Part shown: in pieces, positions 29,210 to 41,420 of the stretch
Layout: every line of letters begins with the position of its first letter
How positions within the stretch are numbered: the stretch's first letter is position 1
Assembly (NCBI RefSeq): GCF_921293875.1
Contig: NZ_CAKLDI010000001.1
Coordinates: 1,084,475-1,148,474, forward strand
DNA from: Vibrio stylophorae
Lineage (GTDB): Bacteria > Pseudomonadota > Gammaproteobacteria > Enterobacterales > Vibrionaceae
Direction: 5' to 3'
DNA: 64,000 bases
The notes under the pieces: model-generated
Seen by the model: only the letters and a program-made list of their open reading frames with translations
The model's database searches: none
What the model was told of the DNA's origin: nothing
Translations under genes and position numbers: made by a program

Positions 29210-30184
29210 TCACGGTTTTTTTGCAATTAAAATTGCACGTTTAGGTGCCGGATAACCTTCGATTGTTTTGCTTGAATCATTTGGATCCAAATAATCAGGC
29301 AATGACTGATTGCGCATCCATGCCGTACTGCGTTGCTCATCGGTGCTGGTGACACATTCATCAACAATACGCACATCCACAAAGTCACATTTTTCAAGCC
29401 ACAACTTGAGTGCTTTTGCCGATGGGAAGAACCATACATTTCGCATTTGGCCATAGCGGTCGATGGGCACGAGTACATCGCTTTCATCGCCATCAATGAC
29501 CAATGTTTCCAATACCAGTTCACCCCCAGAGGTTAATTGGTCACGCAGCTGAAGCAGGTGATCAATAGGTGAACGACGATGGTATAACACACCCATGCTA
29601 AACACTGTGTCAAAAGCGTGTGAAGGAGTGAGTTGTTCGATGCCAAGTGGTAATAAATGCACCGGACGCTCGCGTCCAACCAACTGTTTGACTGTTTCGA
29701 ACTGCATTAAGAACAGTGCTGATGGGTCAACGCCCACTACCATTTTGGCTTCTTCACCCAGCATTCGCCACATGTGGTAGCCATTTCCGCATCCCACATC
29801 TAAGACATAACGCCCTTTTAGTGGCGAAAGGTGCGGCAAAACGCGATCCCATTTCCAATCAGAGCGCCATTCAGTATCGATATGCACGCCGTGGAGATGG
29901 AATGGGCCTTTACGCCATGGGTGAAAGCTTTGCAGCAGATTCTCAAGCTTGGTTTGTAAACCTGCGCTTAACGGCTGGTCATATTGGCAGGCAACTTGCG
30001 TTTTTAGATCCACTTGGTCAGCGCTTTCATAGCTGGCGAATTTACGCAACACACGCAGCCACTGCGGCATATCACCATGGCGGTTGTCTTGGATCCAGCC
30101 TTCAAGCTCAGATGGCAATGTGGTGAGCCATGGGCTCAGGCGGTTTTTGGCAATTTGCTGATAAAAGTCAGAAAAATCGATCAT
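29210..30184 (-). CDS. cmoB: tRNA U34 carboxymethyltransferase CmoB
   Basis: 324 residues, matching E. coli CmoB (323), from the ATG at 30184 ([14 protein letters not shown]); the longer frame to 30235 adds non-homologous residues. Motifs: [20 protein letters not shown], the SAM site [26 protein letters not shown] and [19 protein letters not shown]. CmoB transfers carboxymethyl from carboxy-SAM to 5-hydroxyuridine-34, giving cmo5U in tRNAs that read N-ending codons. It follows cmoA by 60 bp on the same strand. Confidence 0.97.
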   Translation of the reverse strand: MIDFSDFYQQIAKNRLSPWLTTLPSELEGWIQDNRHGDMPQWLRVLRKFASYESADQVDLKTQVACQYDQPLSAGLQTKLENLLQSFHPWRKGPFHLHGVHIDTEWRSDWKWDRVLPHLSPLKGRYVLDVGCGNGYHMWRMLGEEAKMVVGVDPSALFLMQFETVKQLVGRERPVHLLPLGIEQLTPSHAFDTVFSMGVLYHRRSPIDHLLQLRDQLTSGGELVLETLVIDGDESDVLVPIDRYGQMRNVWFFPSAKALKLWLEKCDFVDVRIVDECVTSTDEQRSTAWMRNQSLPDYLDPNDSSKTIEGYPAPKRAILIAKKP

Positions 30185-30244
30185 GGGTTCAGTCCAATCG
30201 GGCGCTTGTGCAGGCCAAATCTGGCCTGCGGGCAAAAAATTGAG

Positions 30245-31302
<1,058 letters not shown>

Positions 31303-33081
31303 ATGCGTACCCAGTATTGTGGTCATCTAAATGCGTCTCTTGCAGGGCAAACTGTAGAGCTTTGTGGTTGGGTTAACCGCCGTCGCGATCTTGGCGGTCT
31401 TATTTTTATCGACATGCGCGATCGTGAAGGCATTGTTCAAGTGGTGATTGACCCAGATATGGGTGATGATTTTGAAACCGCGAACCAGCTTCGTAACGAA
31501 TTCTGCATCAAAATTGTGGGTGAAGTGCGTCTTCGTCCTGAAAGCCAAATCAACAAAGATATGGCAACTGGTGAAGTAGAAGTGCTTGCCAAAGGCATCA
31601 GCATTATTAACCGCAGCGCGCCGCTACCACTTGATTTCAACCAAGTGAACACCGAAGAGCAGCGTTTGAAGTATCGCTACCTTGACCTTCGTCGTCCTGA
31701 AATGAGCGATCGCTTGAAAATGCGCGCACGTGCAACCAGCTTTGTTCGTCGTTTCTTAGATGAAAATGGTTTCTTGGATATTGAAACCCCAGTGTTGACC
31801 AAAGCGACCCCTGAAGGTGCACGTGACTACTTGGTTCCAAGCCGCGTTCATAAAGGCAGCTTCTATGCGTTGCCACAATCACCTCAGCTATTTAAGCAGT
31901 TGCTGATGATGGCGGGCTTTGACCGTTACTACCAAATTGTAAAATGTTTCCGTGACGAAGATTTGCGTGCAGACCGTCAGCCAGAATTTACCCAAATTGA
32001 TATCGAAACCTCTTTCATGAGCGCAGAGCAAGTGCGTGAGAAAGCGGAAACTATGATTCGTGACATGTGGCAGTCGCTTTTGAATGTTGATCTGGGCGAT
32101 TTCCCAATCATGCCTTATAGCGAAGCGATGCGTCGTTATGGTTCAGATAAACCAGACCTTCGTAACCCACTTGAGATTGTTGACGTTGCTGATCTACTGA
32201 AAGATGTCGATTTCAAAGTATTCGCTGATCCAGCCAATGATCCAAAAGGCCGCGTTGCGACCCTTTGTGTGACCGGCGGTGCGTCACTTTCACGTAAGCA
32301 ATTGGATGATTACACCAAGTTCGTTGGCATTTATGGTGCCAAGGGTATGGCTTGGTTGAAAGTAAACGACAAAGACGCAGGTTTTGAAGGTATTCAATCG
32401 CCTGTAGCGAAGTTCTTGACCCCTGAGATTGTGGCTGAACTACTTGCGCGTACCAATGCACAAACTGGCGATATTCTTCTGTTTGGTGCAGATAGCGCGC
32501 GCGTTGTGACTGAAGCTTTGGGTGCATTGCGCTTGAAAGTTGGTCTTGACCTCGAGTTGACTGATTTGGCGGCTTGGAAACCACTTTGGGTGGTTGATTT
32601 CCCAATGTTTGAACAAGATGAAGAAGGTGGTTTGCACGCGATGCACCACCCATTCACAGCGCCGACTTGTAGCGTTGAAGAGCTTCAAGCAAACCCTGCA
32701 GTGGCAAACTCAGATGCCTATGACATGGTGTTGAATGGCTATGAAGTGGGTGGTGGCTCTGTGCGTATTCACAACGCCAGCATGCAATCAGCTGTATTTG
32801 AAATCTTGGGTATCAATGAACAAGAGCAACGTGAGAAGTTTGGCTTCTTGCTTGACGCACTTCAGTTCGGTACGCCGCCACACGCAGGCCTTGCCTTTGG
32901 TATGGACCGTTTGGTGATGCTCCTTTGTGGTACGGATAACATTCGTGACGTGATTGCATTCCCTAAAACCACGGCCGCATCTTGCTTGATGACAGATGCA
33001 CCAAGCCCAGCAAGCCCAGCAGCGCTAGAAGAGCTTGCATTGAGCATTATCGCCGCGAAAAAAGAAAACGCAGGCGAATAA
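31303..33081 (+). CDS. aspS: Aspartyl-tRNA synthetase
   Basis: 592 residues from the ATG at 31303 ([15 protein letters not shown]), the bacterial AspRS size (590 in E. coli); the frame open from 31051 is upstream read-through. An OB-fold anticodon-binding domain (about 1-110; [20 protein letters not shown]) is followed by the class II core with [40 protein letters not shown], an inserted GAD domain (about 280-430) and motif 3 in [13 protein letters not shown]. It charges tRNA-Asp. Followed by a strong terminator. Confidence 0.98.
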   Translation: MRTQYCGHLNASLAGQTVELCGWVNRRRDLGGLIFIDMRDREGIVQVVIDPDMGDDFETANQLRNEFCIKIVGEVRLRPESQINKDMATGEVEVLAKGISIINRSAPLPLDFNQVNTEEQRLKYRYLDLRRPEMSDRLKMRARATSFVRRFLDENGFLDIETPVLTKATPEGARDYLVPSRVHKGSFYALPQSPQLFKQLLMMAGFDRYYQIVKCFRDEDLRADRQPEFTQIDIETSFMSAEQVREKAETMIRDMWQSLLNVDLGDFPIMPYSEAMRRYGSDKPDLRNPLEIVDVADLLKDVDFKVFADPANDPKGRVATLCVTGGASLSRKQLDDYTKFVGIYGAKGMAWLKVNDKDAGFEGIQSPVAKFLTPEIVAELLARTNAQTGDILLFGADSARVVTEALGALRLKVGLDLELTDLAAWKPLWVVDFPMFEQDEEGGLHAMHHPFTAPTCSVEELQANPAVANSDAYDMVLNGYEVGGGSVRIHNASMQSAVFEILGINEQEQREKFGFLLDALQFGTPPHAGLAFGMDRLVMLLCGTDNIRDVIAFPKTTAASCLMTDAPSPASPAALEELALSIIAAKKENAGE

Positions 33082-33093
33082 AAACGCCAAATG

Positions 33094-33123
33094 AAAAAGG
33101 GGGCAAATTTGCCCCCTTTTTTT
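33094..33123 (+). terminator. Terminator of aspS
   Basis: AAAAAGGGGGCAAA and TTTGCCCCCTTTTT form a perfect 14-bp inverted repeat with almost no loop, followed by further T residues. Confidence 0.88.
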
Positions 33124-33237
33124 ATTTTATTTGATCCCATATTCGCCACAGACGAGCGGTGAGTATGCTGCTATTTTATGAGAGAAATCATTTGTTTGTT
33201 GAATCGGCAGTGATGCCTAAAAATAAAGGAGCGAATC

Positions 33238-33984
33238 ATGGCTGGCCATAGTAAATTTGCCAACATTAAGCACCGAAAAGCTGCGCAGGATGCCAAGCGC
33301 GGTAAAATTTTCACCAAACTTATTCGTGAGATTGTGGTGGCAAGTAAAGAGGGGGGCGCAGAGCCTGAAAATAATCCTCGCCTACGGGCTGCAATCGACA
33401 AAGCGCTATCCAATAATATGACCCGTGACACCATTAATCGTGCGGTGAGCCGCGGTGCTGGTGGCGAAGGCGATGATAATATGGAAACCGTGATCTATGA
33501 AGGTTATGGCCCTGCGGGTACAGCGGTGATGGTGGAGTGCATGACCGACAACCGTAACCGAACTGTGTCTGGTGTGCGCCATGCGTTTTCTAAAGCGGGT
33601 GGCAATTTGGGCACCGATGGCAGCGTGAGTTATCTCTTTGAGAAAAAAGGGGTGATCTCCTATGCGCCGGGTCTAGATGAAGACGCCGTCATGGAAGCTG
33701 CGCTTGAAGGCGGCGCCGATGATGTTGAAACCAATGATGATGGCAGCATCGATGTATTGACCACGCCTGCTGAGTTTGGGCCGGTGAAAGATGTACTGGA
33801 TGCCGCAGGTTTTACCGCTGACAATGCTGAGGTGACTTTGGTGCCATCCACAAAAGCAGATCTGGATGCGGAAACTGCACCCAAATTGCTGCGTTTGATT
33901 GATGCATTGGAAGATTTAGATGATGTACAAGAGGTCTACCACAATGGTGAGATCTCAGATGAAGTGGCAGCAACATTAGAATGA
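33238..33984 (+). CDS. yebC: YebC/PmpR family transcriptional/translation factor
   Basis: 248 residues. Begins [20 protein letters not shown], the family hallmark, then [34 protein letters not shown] and FEKKGVI. AAGGAG precedes the ATG. YebC proteins bind DNA as regulators in some species and relieve ribosome stalling at proline runs in others. Its stop overlaps the ruvC start (ATGA), so the two are translationally coupled. Confidence 0.97.
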   Translation: MAGHSKFANIKHRKAAQDAKRGKIFTKLIREIVVASKEGGAEPENNPRLRAAIDKALSNNMTRDTINRAVSRGAGGEGDDNMETVIYEGYGPAGTAVMVECMTDNRNRTVSGVRHAFSKAGGNLGTDGSVSYLFEKKGVISYAPGLDEDAVMEAALEGGADDVETNDDGSIDVLTTPAEFGPVKDVLDAAGFTADNAEVTLVPSTKADLDAETAPKLLRLIDALEDLDDVQEVYHNGEISDEVAATLE

Positions 33985-34502
33985 GTATTATCTTAGGGAT
34001 TGACCCAGGTTCTCGTATTACCGGTTATGGCGTGATTCGCCAACAAGGTCGCCACCTGACCTATTTGGGCAGTGGCTGTATTCGTACCAATGTCACTGAG
34101 CTGCCACTGCGCTTAAAGCAAGTGTATGCCGGTGTCAGTGAAATCATTGCGCAGTTTCAGCCTGATGCCTTTGCCATTGAGCAAGTGTTTATGGCGCGCA
34201 ACGCTGATTCTGCGTTAAAACTTGGTCAAGCACGGGGCAGTGCGATCGTTGCCGCGGTTAATCATGACTTACCTGTTTCAGAATATGCCGCGCGTTTAAT
34301 TAAACAAGCCGTAGTGGGTACAGGGGCTGCCGATAAATCGCAAGTGCAGCAGATGGTGATGTCGATGTTGAGCTTACAGCAAAAACCACAAATTGATGCC
34401 TCAGATGCCTTAGCTGTGGCTATTTGTCATGCACACACCAACCAAACTTTATTGTCATTGGCTGGCCAAGCCAGCGGTTCACGCCGCGGTCGTTATCGTT
34501 AG
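33981..34502 (+). CDS. ruvC: Holliday junction resolvase RuvC
   Basis: 173 residues. Catalytic acidic residues lie in [15 protein letters not shown] (Asp8), [24 protein letters not shown] (Glu) and [15 protein letters not shown] (two Asp). RuvC cuts Holliday junctions as a dimer with RuvAB. It overlaps yebC by 4 nt. Unlike the common order, ruvA and ruvB do not follow; a terminator and a convergent gene come next. Confidence 0.98.
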   Translation: MSIILGIDPGSRITGYGVIRQQGRHLTYLGSGCIRTNVTELPLRLKQVYAGVSEIIAQFQPDAFAIEQVFMARNADSALKLGQARGSAIVAAVNHDLPVSEYAARLIKQAVVGTGAADKSQVQQMVMSMLSLQQKPQIDASDALAVAICHAHTNQTLLSLAGQASGSRRGRYR

Positions 34503-34578
34503 TGGTAGTGCACGTATACGTGTGTGAATACAGTGATGAAACCATCGTGATTTAAGCAATAAGCATGATTTAAATAAT

Positions 34579-34605
34579 AAAAAAGCCGCATTAGCGGCTT
34601 TTTTT
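34579..34605. terminator. Terminator between ruvC and the convergent TM protein gene
   Basis: GCCGC (34585-34589) pairs with GCGGC (34594-34598), A6 before and T7 after; usable in both directions. Confidence 0.85.
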
Positions 34606-34620
34606 ATTACAAACAGAGCA

Positions 34621-35379
34621 TTACCATTTTTTCTTCGGCTGGAAGAGCTCATCAATATCGTTTTTAGTGCTTGCTTCCATCTGCTCGCGTTCCACATTAT
34701 TTTGCTGCGCACGTGATGCTGAAAGCTCATCAAACATCATTTGTAGTTTTTCACGGGCTTGCACGGAGTAGCTGTCGTTTTTGGTAGCGACAAGTTCGAG
34801 CGCTTTTTTCAAAAGCTGCTGCGCCGTACCGATTTGGCCTTTTGAGTGGGCTTCGCGTGCACGTTTAATGACGTTTTCAATATTGATCTTGATTTGCATC
34901 ACTTCAAGGCGACCCAACTCTGCAACATAGGAAGCAGTGGCAATGTTGCCTTTAGAGTGCTCGGTGCGCACCACAGTTTTTAAACGCTTCACCAATTGCA
35001 GTAGGGCGATGGCTTGGCGATCCGTATTGGGCACTTTAAATGGTTGACCATCACCGTTATAGGTTTGCTTGAGCTGCTCAATTTGTGATTCAAGGTTGCT
35101 AATACGAACTGGAAGGCTGCGATCTTTTGGCGCAATAGAACGCATCTCTTTGAGCGCATCAACAATTCGCATATTGAGACACACCAGAAGATCCTTGCTA
35201 AAAGGAATATGGTTGGCGCTACCAATGAGCTCTTCGGTTGCATCAATGATGGCGGTGTACTTTGCCATCTCTTTGCGTTTGTTGGTAGCAACACGTTCCC
35301 GTTGCTGAACGATGAGGTTATACCCCACGATCAGAATGAACAGCACTACGATAAGAGAAACAATAAGAATGGTATTCAT
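34621..35379 (-). CDS. Membrane-anchored helical protein of unknown function
   Basis: 252 residues. One N-terminal transmembrane helix (ILIVSLIVVLFILIVGYNLIV) is followed by a long hydrophilic, helix-rich cytoplasmic part with coiled-coil character (ISNLESQIEQLKQTYNG; NVEREQMEASTKNDIDELF). Similar proteins sit next to cysB in vibrios and are sometimes annotated as DNA repair ATPase, but no Walker motif is visible here, so I do not use that name. Convergent with ruvC. Confidence 0.75.
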   Translation of the reverse strand: MNTILIVSLIVVLFILIVGYNLIVQQRERVATNKRKEMAKYTAIIDATEELIGSANHIPFSKDLLVCLNMRIVDALKEMRSIAPKDRSLPVRISNLESQIEQLKQTYNGDGQPFKVPNTDRQAIALLQLVKRLKTVVRTEHSKGNIATASYVAELGRLEVMQIKINIENVIKRAREAHSKGQIGTAQQLLKKALELVATKNDSYSVQAREKLQMMFDELSASRAQQNNVEREQMEASTKNDIDELFQPKKKW

Positions 35380-35621
35380 GAAGCGCTTCTTGATTCCTTA
35401 ACCTTCGCTCAATTAGCCTTTACCATACCCTAACAGGGGGGTGTGCGCCCAGAGCAATGTATGTTTTGTCTGCATTATCACACCATGTTACTGGATTGGT
35501 AAGAAAAAAGAGGATTAATTCTCACGAAAATGATTAATCGCGTGACCTCCATATGCTTTTTCGCTATTAATAGCCGCTACACATTGGTGATACTGTTGCC
35601 AATCTCTCCCATAAACGCTGA

Positions 35622-36632
<1,011 letters not shown>

Positions 36633-36655
36633 TGTGACTATCTACCTCGCTATCT

Positions 36656-36680
36656 AAAAGCCTCGTTTTACGAGGCTTTT
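36656..36680 (+). terminator. Terminator of cysB
   Basis: AAAAGCCTCG (36656-36665) pairs with CGAGGCTTTT (36671-36680), followed by TG and a T6 run. Confidence 0.88.
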
Positions 36681-36805
36681 TGTTTTTTGCATTCAGGGTG
36701 CTGAATTTCCATGCGGCCGTCACAATATCAAAGCCCTATTGACTGATTTATTGATTGAGCTTGCTGTTGAATATTGAATCCGTACAATCCTTGATAACCC
36801 CATTT

Positions 36806-38032
36806 ATGAGTATGGCTATGACAGATTCATCGGATCTTTTTTCTCGCTTTAATGTGCTGGACCAGTTACTGAGCCAAACGCAAAATCTTTGGCAGCAGCG
36901 TCCCTTTCATTGGCTAGATTTACCGTGGCGTCAAACGCATCCTGCGCTTTGTACATGGCTCGATGAATTGTCGATGGCTGATCTTCAAGCCCTAAAAGAA
37001 AGCGATAGCTTGATGTCTGTGCTGCATGCATGGATCCCTGAGCTGTCATTGCTGCACTATTTCAGTGAGCTACCCACCATTTCACCGCAACATATCACAC
37101 TGCCTGCGCGTATCGAGACTGGCGTACCCGGTCGAAAATGGCAGCAGGTTTGCGCTTTTGCAGGTGCGCTAACGCAGCCACATCCAAGACCTTGGCTAGA
37201 GTGGTGCGCAGGGAAAGGTCATTTGGGGCGTGTCCTTGGCATGATGAGTTCGCAGCCTGTGGTGAGCTTAGAGTGGCAAAAAAAACTGTGTGATGATGGC
37301 AATCAAATGGCTGAGCGTGATGGCGTCGCGCAAACATTTGTTCATGGTGATGCTTTTAGTGATTCGGGTCGTGCGCTTTGTCAAAGCGCGCAAAGCGCAG
37401 TGGCGCTTCATGCCTGCGGCGATCTGCATGTCACTTTGATTCAAGCTGCCAGCCAAGCGAAAACGCAACATATTGCCATTTCCCCTTGTTGTTACCATTT
37501 GATTCAATCTCCGCGTTATCAGCCACTTTCACAAGCAGCGCAGCAAAGTATGCTGGTACTTGAAAAGGCGGATTTGAAACTCGCCCTGCAAGAAACCGTG
37601 ACCGCCGGACAGCATACTCAGCGCAAAGGTGCGCTAGAGGTGAGCTATCGTCTCGGCTTTGATGCCATGCAGCGCCACGCGCTTAATCACGATAGCTATA
37701 TGCCGCTACCCAATGTGCAAAAATCTTTGCTACAAGAAGGTGAAGCAGGTTTTGCTGATTTTTGCCGTTGGGCGGTGGCACAAAAAGCTGTGGCGATTGA
37801 TTTAGATGATTACGACTTGGCAGCATTTTTAGCGCAAGGGCAAGCACGCGCAGCCTTGGTTGCAAAAATGGAACTGATTCAGCAGGTCTTTCGTCGCCCA
37901 TTAGAGCTTTGGCTTTGTTTGGATCGTAGCTGTTATCTTGAAGAGCAAGGCTATCAAGTTACGCTCTCAACCTTTTGTGAGCGTGCACTGACACCGCGCA
38001 ACATTTTGATTGAAGCGACCTTAATTTCATAA
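36806..38032 (+). CDS. SAM-dependent methyltransferase, Methyltransf_32-like
   Basis: About 408 residues from the ATG at 36806; in-frame ATGs at 36812 and 36818 and a TTG at 36755 are alternatives, and no start has a clear Shine-Dalgarno. The SAM loop is LEWCAGKGHLGRVLG (about residue 135-150). It is followed by VALHACGDLH and IAISPCCYHLI, the CC motif of the GSTCD/Methyltransf_32 group. The target (RNA, protein or small molecule) is unknown. No membrane segments. Isolated gene after cysB. Confidence 0.82.
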   Translation: MSMAMTDSSDLFSRFNVLDQLLSQTQNLWQQRPFHWLDLPWRQTHPALCTWLDELSMADLQALKESDSLMSVLHAWIPELSLLHYFSELPTISPQHITLPARIETGVPGRKWQQVCAFAGALTQPHPRPWLEWCAGKGHLGRVLGMMSSQPVVSLEWQKKLCDDGNQMAERDGVAQTFVHGDAFSDSGRALCQSAQSAVALHACGDLHVTLIQAASQAKTQHIAISPCCYHLIQSPRYQPLSQAAQQSMLVLEKADLKLALQETVTAGQHTQRKGALEVSYRLGFDAMQRHALNHDSYMPLPNVQKSLLQEGEAGFADFCRWAVAQKAVAIDLDDYDLAAFLAQGQARAALVAKMELIQQVFRRPLELWLCLDRSCYLEEQGYQVTLSTFCERALTPRNILIEATLIS

Positions 38033-38117
38033 CCCTATTGTTTATTAGACGGTTGATTGGACGGGTTGCTTCTTGGGACTGGCCATCAGGCGAAAAACGA
38101 ATTGAATGCAGCGAGTG

Positions 38118-38147
38118 AACTCAGAGGGTGCGAACACCCTCTGAGTT
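38118..38147. terminator. Hairpin at the 3' end of the LplT-PlsC gene
   Basis: AACTCAGAGGGTG (38118-38130) and CACCCTCTGAGTT (38135-38147) form a perfect 13-bp stem with CGAA loop, 1 nt beyond the stop codon. T runs are poor on both sides, so it may terminate weakly or protect the 3' end. Confidence 0.6.
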
Positions 38148-38148
38148 C

Positions 38149-40020
38149 TTAGCGCTCTTTACCACGTAATTTCAATACTATCTCTCGTAGATCTTCTAAA
38201 TCATGACTTCGCGCATCGACTGGCGCACCGGCGACAATGGTCACCTTTGACCAAAAACGGCAAGGCCATTTCACAATCGCGCGCCCACCATAGCGGCTAA
38301 AAAATCCACCCCACAAACCGCGCAACGCCATGGGGACGACGGGGACGGGCGAGCGGCGAATAATCAGATGAATACCGCGTAAAAATGGGCCCATGTCACC
38401 GTCATAGGTGAGCTGACCTTCGGGAAAAATACAAACCAATTCGCCATTGAGGAGCGCCTCATCGACCTTGGCAAAGGTTTGACGCAGCGCTTTGGTGCCA
38501 TCGTTGGCATCCACTGGAATCACATTGGCTAAATTGAAAAAGGCGCGCAGTACGGGCGTTTCTGAGATCTCTCGGTCCATCACAAAGCGAAGCGGTCTTG
38601 GCGCCGCGCCTGCCAGTAAAAGTGCATCCATATAGCTCACATGATTACAAATCAGCAAAGCGCCGCCTTCTTCTGGAATGTGGTGCAAATCTTGGTGGCG
38701 TACACGATACAAACTATGACTGAGTCCCCAGACCACAAAGCGCAGTGCAAAGTTAGGGAGCAGCAACAGAATATAAGCCGCTATGAGTGCATTTAATCCG
38801 GCAAGCAGTAGGAAAAACTGCGGAATCGACCAGCCGAATAGCCCCAAAATAACGATGCCCAAACCTGCGCTGCCCACCATAAAGAGTGAGTTCATAATGT
38901 TATTGGCGGCGATAATTTGCGCGCGCTCATTTTCTTTAGCGCGCTGCTGCATTAAGGCATAAAGCGGCACAATAAAAATACCGCCACTGACGCCAAGTGC
39001 CGTGAGATCGAAGAATAAACGATAGAGCGATGGCTCAGCTAAAAGCGCCTGTAAGCCATGCAAGTTAAGCGGCGCATCGGGCACTGCAAAATAAAGGTCA
39101 AAACCAAAGAGCGCTAAACCAATGCAGCCAAAGGGTACGATGCCAATCTCAATACGATGGTTAGAAAGTCGATCGCAGAGCAAAGAACCAAGGGCAATAC
39201 CAATGGAAAAGAAAGCGAGCAAAATGGAGACCGCTGATTCGCTGGCGCCAATATAGCTTTTGGTGAAATGAGGAATTTGCGTGAGGTAGCAAGCACCCAA
39301 AAACCAGAACCAGCTAATGCCCAAAATCGCTTGATAGATACTGCGATCTTGCTTGGCAAGTTGAAGGGTATGCATATTCATAGCGATGGGACGCCAGCGT
39401 GTGGGCGCGGCATCTTTGGCGGCAGGCGCTTTCGGGATCCCTAAGGCGCAGACATAGCCCAGTAGCGCAAAAAAGAGGACGGCACCCGCGGCAATACTAA
39501 AGCGCGCCTCGTGCTCTGCAATAAATGAAGCCAAAATAGTGCCCAGCAAAATAGCAACGAAGGTTCCGGTTTCCACCAGTGCATTGCCAGGCACCAGCTC
39601 TTGCGACTTGAGGTGCTGCGGCAAGAGTGCATATTTTACCGGACCAAAAAATGCAGATTGCGTCCCCATGGCAAAAAGTAGGAGTAACAGCGCCCAATAG
39701 CTTTGGTTGATAAACGCATAAGCAGCTAACGCCATGATGATTACTTCAGCAAATTTTATGCGGCGAATGAGTTTCGATTTTTCGCACTGATCGGTGATCA
39801 CCCCGGCATAAGCTGAAAAAAGGAAAAAGGGCAGAATAAATAATCCTGCTGCCAAATTGGTCAAAATGGGACTACTCAGTCCAAGCGCCTGCGGTGCGGC
39901 ATAGGCAAAAAGAATCAGTAGGCAGTTTTTGAAAATATTGTCGTTTAATGCGCCCAAGGCTTGAGTAAAAAAATAGGGCGAAAAACGCCGATTTCGCAAA
40001 AGTTGAAAGGTGCGAGACAT
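38149..40020 (-). CDS. LplT-like MFS transporter fused to PlsC-type acyltransferase
   Basis: 623 residues. Residues about 1-400 form an MFS transporter with 10-12 helices and the LplT-like start FFTQALGALNDNIFKN. Residues about 430-620 are a lysophospholipid acyltransferase with the catalytic NHVSYMD (HX4D) and FPEGQLTYDG motifs. LplT flips lysophospholipids inward and PlsC/Aas-type domains reacylate them. Here flippase and acyltransferase are in one chain, but the acyl-ACP synthetase (AMP-ligase) domain of Aas and of longer three-part fusions is absent. It starts 9 nt after the TetR gene and is cotranscribed with it. Acyl donor unknown. Confidence 0.92.
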   Translation of the reverse strand: MSRTFQLLRNRRFSPYFFTQALGALNDNIFKNCLLILFAYAAPQALGLSSPILTNLAAGLFILPFFLFSAYAGVITDQCEKSKLIRRIKFAEVIIMALAAYAFINQSYWALLLLLFAMGTQSAFFGPVKYALLPQHLKSQELVPGNALVETGTFVAILLGTILASFIAEHEARFSIAAGAVLFFALLGYVCALGIPKAPAAKDAAPTRWRPIAMNMHTLQLAKQDRSIYQAILGISWFWFLGACYLTQIPHFTKSYIGASESAVSILLAFFSIGIALGSLLCDRLSNHRIEIGIVPFGCIGLALFGFDLYFAVPDAPLNLHGLQALLAEPSLYRLFFDLTALGVSGGIFIVPLYALMQQRAKENERAQIIAANNIMNSLFMVGSAGLGIVILGLFGWSIPQFFLLLAGLNALIAAYILLLLPNFALRFVVWGLSHSLYRVRHQDLHHIPEEGGALLICNHVSYMDALLLAGAAPRPLRFVMDREISETPVLRAFFNLANVIPVDANDGTKALRQTFAKVDEALLNGELVCIFPEGQLTYDGDMGPFLRGIHLIIRRSPVPVVPMALRGLWGGFFSRYGGRAIVKWPCRFWSKVTIVAGAPVDARSHDLEDLREIVLKLRGKER

Positions 40021-40029
40021 GCGTCTTCC

Positions 40030-40626
40030 TTATTTAGACCAGCTTGCTAAGTAGTGCTGTAATAAATTATCAATGAGATGTCCGGCATCCACAGGTTGCG
40101 CGGTAAAGAGTTTATCGTCCACTGCCAATAGAGTGATGCCATGTACGCCAGCCCAAAGGACCCGACTTGTTTGCATGGTGGCCTCGGCATCGAGCTTTGG
40201 TCCAAGTTTAGCGACCATGGTTTCAATCAACCCCAGCAGATGATCAATGCGATGTTGCTGCCAGCTGGGTAACTGCTCGCCGCCCATGGAGTGGGCAAAG
40301 ACCAATTGCCAGGCATAGGGATTCGCCTTGGCAAATTGCAAATAACATTTGGCCATCACTCGCAGTTGCTGCTGCGGGTCATTTTCGATTTCGACCGCAG
40401 CGGTAATCTCCGCGGTTAAACGATCCACAATGGTGCTCACCACATGCAGTAATAGCATGTCATAGCTGCCAAATAAGTTAATCAAGGTGCTGGGAGCATA
40501 ACCTATCATTGCCGCAATCTTACGAAGGCTCAGAGCATGATAGGGCTGGTTCTCTAGAAATTGATTCACTTCCGTTAAAGTGATGTGAATCAGCTGCTCG
40601 TGGGTGTGATCGTTTCTTCTAGCCAT
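40030..40626 (-). CDS. TetR/AcrR family regulator with WHG-type C-terminal domain
   Basis: 198 residues from the ATG at 40626 (ACAGGAT upstream); the longer frame to 40767 adds 47 non-TetR residues. The helix-turn-helix is LSLRKIAAMIGYAPSTLINLFGS (about 35-57). The C-terminal domain carries the WAGVHG signature of WHG-type TetR proteins. It lies 9 nt upstream of the LplT-PlsC gene in the same direction and probably represses both. A perfect GAACA-G-TGTTC palindrome lies 76 bp before its start. Confidence 0.88.
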   Translation of the reverse strand: MARRNDHTHEQLIHITLTEVNQFLENQPYHALSLRKIAAMIGYAPSTLINLFGSYDMLLLHVVSTIVDRLTAEITAAVEIENDPQQQLRVMAKCYLQFAKANPYAWQLVFAHSMGGEQLPSWQQHRIDHLLGLIETMVAKLGPKLDAEATMQTSRVLWAGVHGITLLAVDDKLFTAQPVDAGHLIDNLLQHYLASWSK

Positions 40627-40701
40627 AACATCCTGTACTTGATTGACATTCCAAAGGCGTGGCAAATAAACACTTAATTGTCGCGCTACTGAACGCGGAT
40701 T

Positions 40702-40712
40702 GAACAGTGTTC
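40702..40712. promoter_or_regulatory. Candidate operator of the TetR gene
   Basis: GAACA-G-TGTTC is a perfect palindrome, with AT pairs beyond it (40699-40715). Its location upstream of an autoregulated-looking TetR gene supports an operator role. Confidence 0.45.
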
Positions 40713-41008
40713 GATTATCATCATTCGCTGTTTGATTGCAAGTAGGGCGCGCTAAGCTGAGAGTCACGTAGGGATTCGTTGCAACACACGCTCTTGATTG
40801 AGCCGAAACTGAGCACTCATTGATTTATGTGATATGCCTAATAACTTTACTTTTTCCTCAGAATAAGGAGGGAATAAGTGGATGCGGATGTTAAATTTCT
40901 GAGTAATACTTGTGCAGTATTTGACCAGTTTGGTAGGAATTATCTTACTGCAAGGTTTCAAATATTAGCTCGAATGGAGCGTGCTCTACACCAAGAATAG
41001 GATTACTC

Positions 41009-41218
41009 ATGTCAAAAGTAACTGGCCAAGTGAAATGGTTTAACGAAACAAAAGGTTTTGGTTTTATTCAACAGCAAGACGGGCCGGATGTGTTCGTTCA
41101 TTTCAGCGCGATTACGGGTGATGGCTTTAAAACACTCAAAGAAGGCCAAAGGGTCGAATTTGAAGTGCAAAATGGTCAAAAAGGCCCGCAAGCCAGTCAA
41201 GTTTCAGCGGTTGCTTAA
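41009..41218 (+). CDS. CspA family cold-shock protein
   Basis: 69 residues, all of it one cold-shock domain: [15 protein letters not shown] contains RNP1 (KGFGFI), and VFVHF is RNP2. These proteins bind single-stranded RNA and DNA and melt RNA structure. AGGATTAC precedes the ATG. The upstream region (40768-41008) is long enough for a cold-responsive leader. Which csp paralogue this is cannot be decided. Confidence 0.96.
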   Translation: MSKVTGQVKWFNETKGFGFIQQQDGPDVFVHFSAITGDGFKTLKEGQRVEFEVQNGQKGPQASQVSAVA

Positions 41219-41237
41219 TCGTTGTTCAGCTTTATAC

Positions 41238-41264
41238 AAGGCGTCGATGATCGGCGCCTTTTTT
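41238..41264 (+). terminator. Terminator of the csp gene
   Basis: AAGGCG (41238-41243) with CGCCTT (41255-41260), plus CGA/TCG pairs inside, followed by T4. Confidence 0.8.
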
Positions 41265-41420
41265 GTTTGTTTGATTTTTCATCGACATCGCAGGCTTGCT
41301 GTCGCTAAATCAGTAAAAATGGGCGCTAGCGCATGAAAAAAAGCAGAGAATCTCACGGTCTTCACAGTAATTTTGGCCAGCTTTTTCTAAGCTAACTGAA
41401 AATAAAGTGAAGGAGGCGCT

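Noticed and set aside
34621-35379. DNA repair ATPase annotation often given to this family
   Set aside because: No Walker A or B motif is visible; only a transmembrane helix and helical region can be supported.
40764-40961. 65-codon minus-strand frame upstream of the TetR gene
   Set aside because: Lies in the spacer before csp with no ribosome-binding site or recognisable product.
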